The position numbers and the translations under genes are program-made. This document shows positions 6,103 to 6,477 of a stretch of 6,477 bases of DNA, piece by piece. Source of the DNA: JBBRCX01 sp038204465 (GTDB lineage: Bacteria; Planctomycetota; Phycisphaerae; Tepidisphaerales; Tepidisphaeraceae); NCBI GenBank assembly GCA_038204465.1, contig JBBRCX010000168.1, forward strand, positions 1-6,477, given 5' to 3'. The notes beneath the pieces were generated by a model. That model was not told the DNA's origin. It did not search any database and saw only the letters and a list, made by a program, of their open reading frames with translations. Position 1 is the first letter of the stretch. Every line of letters starts with the position of its first letter.

Positions 6103-6477
6103 TCAGCCGAGCACGAGATAAGTGCTGAAACCGGCGACAAGCAGCACCAACACGAGCGATAAGATCAGCCCGGCGCGTACGCCGCTGGCGGAATGCAGCT
6201 CAGGGTCATCGAGCAATCGCCCGGTGCGGACGAAGCGCGCGGTTGCGACCACGATAAGTGCGAGGCCGCCGAAGATGAGAGCAACGCCGCCGTAGCGATG
6301 GAGCGGTCCCGACAGCCTTTCGAGCTGCAATCGATGCGCCACTTCAGCGGAGGCGGAGTTTGCGATGGAAAGCACAAAGAGATTGAACTTCTCGATGATG
6401 AACCCGAAGGCAATCACGGCGATGCCGGTGCGCACCCAGGCAAGAAACGTCCGCTCATTGGCCGCATGGTCGCTATA
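6103..6477 (-). CDS. DUF202/YidH-family membrane protein, start beyond the window
   Basis: 124 codons are visible, without a start. The frame reads through the right edge (YSDHAANERTFLAWVRTG...), and the GTG at 6435 is an internal valine in the conserved ANERTFLAW-RT motif, not the start. That motif followed by IAVIAFGFIIEKF is diagnostic of the DUF202 family, which includes E. coli YidH. Three membrane helices are seen: about 6385-6440, 6264-6330 and 6106-6177. The function of the family is unknown. Few residues are probably missing at the N-terminus, since the motif is normally within the first 20-30 residues. It points the same way as the cyo genes, but about 350 bp with IS debris lie between, so co-transcription is uncertain. 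The gene appears intact. Confidence 0.88.
   Translation of the reverse strand, partial: YSDHAANERTFLAWVRTGIAVIAFGFIIEKFNLFVLSIANSASAEVAHRLQLERLSGPLHRYGGVALIFGGLALIVVATARFVRTGRLLDDPELHSASGVRAGLILSLVLVLLVAGFSTYLVLG

Overview
The window looks like a stretch of an alphaproteobacterial chromosome or large replicon, most likely Hyphomicrobiales (rhizobia, Methylobacterium or similar). This rests on high GC, the style of the quinol oxidase proteins, a DUF3489-type small protein and IS21-type debris; no marker gene fixes the genus. All substantial genes lie on the minus strand, so transcription runs from high to low coordinates.

Layout, right to left in transcription order: (1) 6103-6477, a DUF202/YidH-type membrane protein whose start lies beyond the right edge. 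(2) 5752-6102, a gene-poor stretch holding a weak hairpin, a perfect 16-bp tandem duplication, a short transposase fragment and possibly the tail of a lost gene that overlaps the cyoA start by GTGA. (3) 886-5751, a cytochrome bo3-type ubiquinol oxidase operon in the order cyoA-cyoB-cyoC-cyoD. The genes are packed: a 3-nt gap between A and B, then ATGA overlaps between B and C and between C and D. (4) 536-885, a scrap zone with the lost tail of an adaptor protein and a PAS-domain remnant on the plus strand. (5) 1-535, the first ~31 codons of a DUF3489-type gene, with a good ribosome binding site, joined in frame to the C-terminal part of an IS21-family IstA transposase, then to unidentified sequence reaching the left edge.

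Together CyoA-D would form a proton-pumping heme-copper oxidase in the inner membrane that oxidises ubiquinol and reduces O2 to water. CyoB and CyoC look intact, with all metal and heme ligands present in CyoB. Two things are abnormal. cyoA is split by a frameshift exactly at the end of its second membrane helix, which would remove the whole periplasmic domain. cyoD has no stop codon and continues in frame into a HlyD/MacA-type periplasmic adaptor that lacks its own membrane anchor and its C-terminal domain.

The fusion is topologically sensible, because the CyoD C-terminus is periplasmic, and it is the most interesting object here. However, the frameshift, the premature stop in the adaptor and the transposase, PAS and DUF3489 fragments on both flanks also fit an operon eroded and rearranged by mobile elements. 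The sequence alone does not decide between a new fused protein and a decaying locus.
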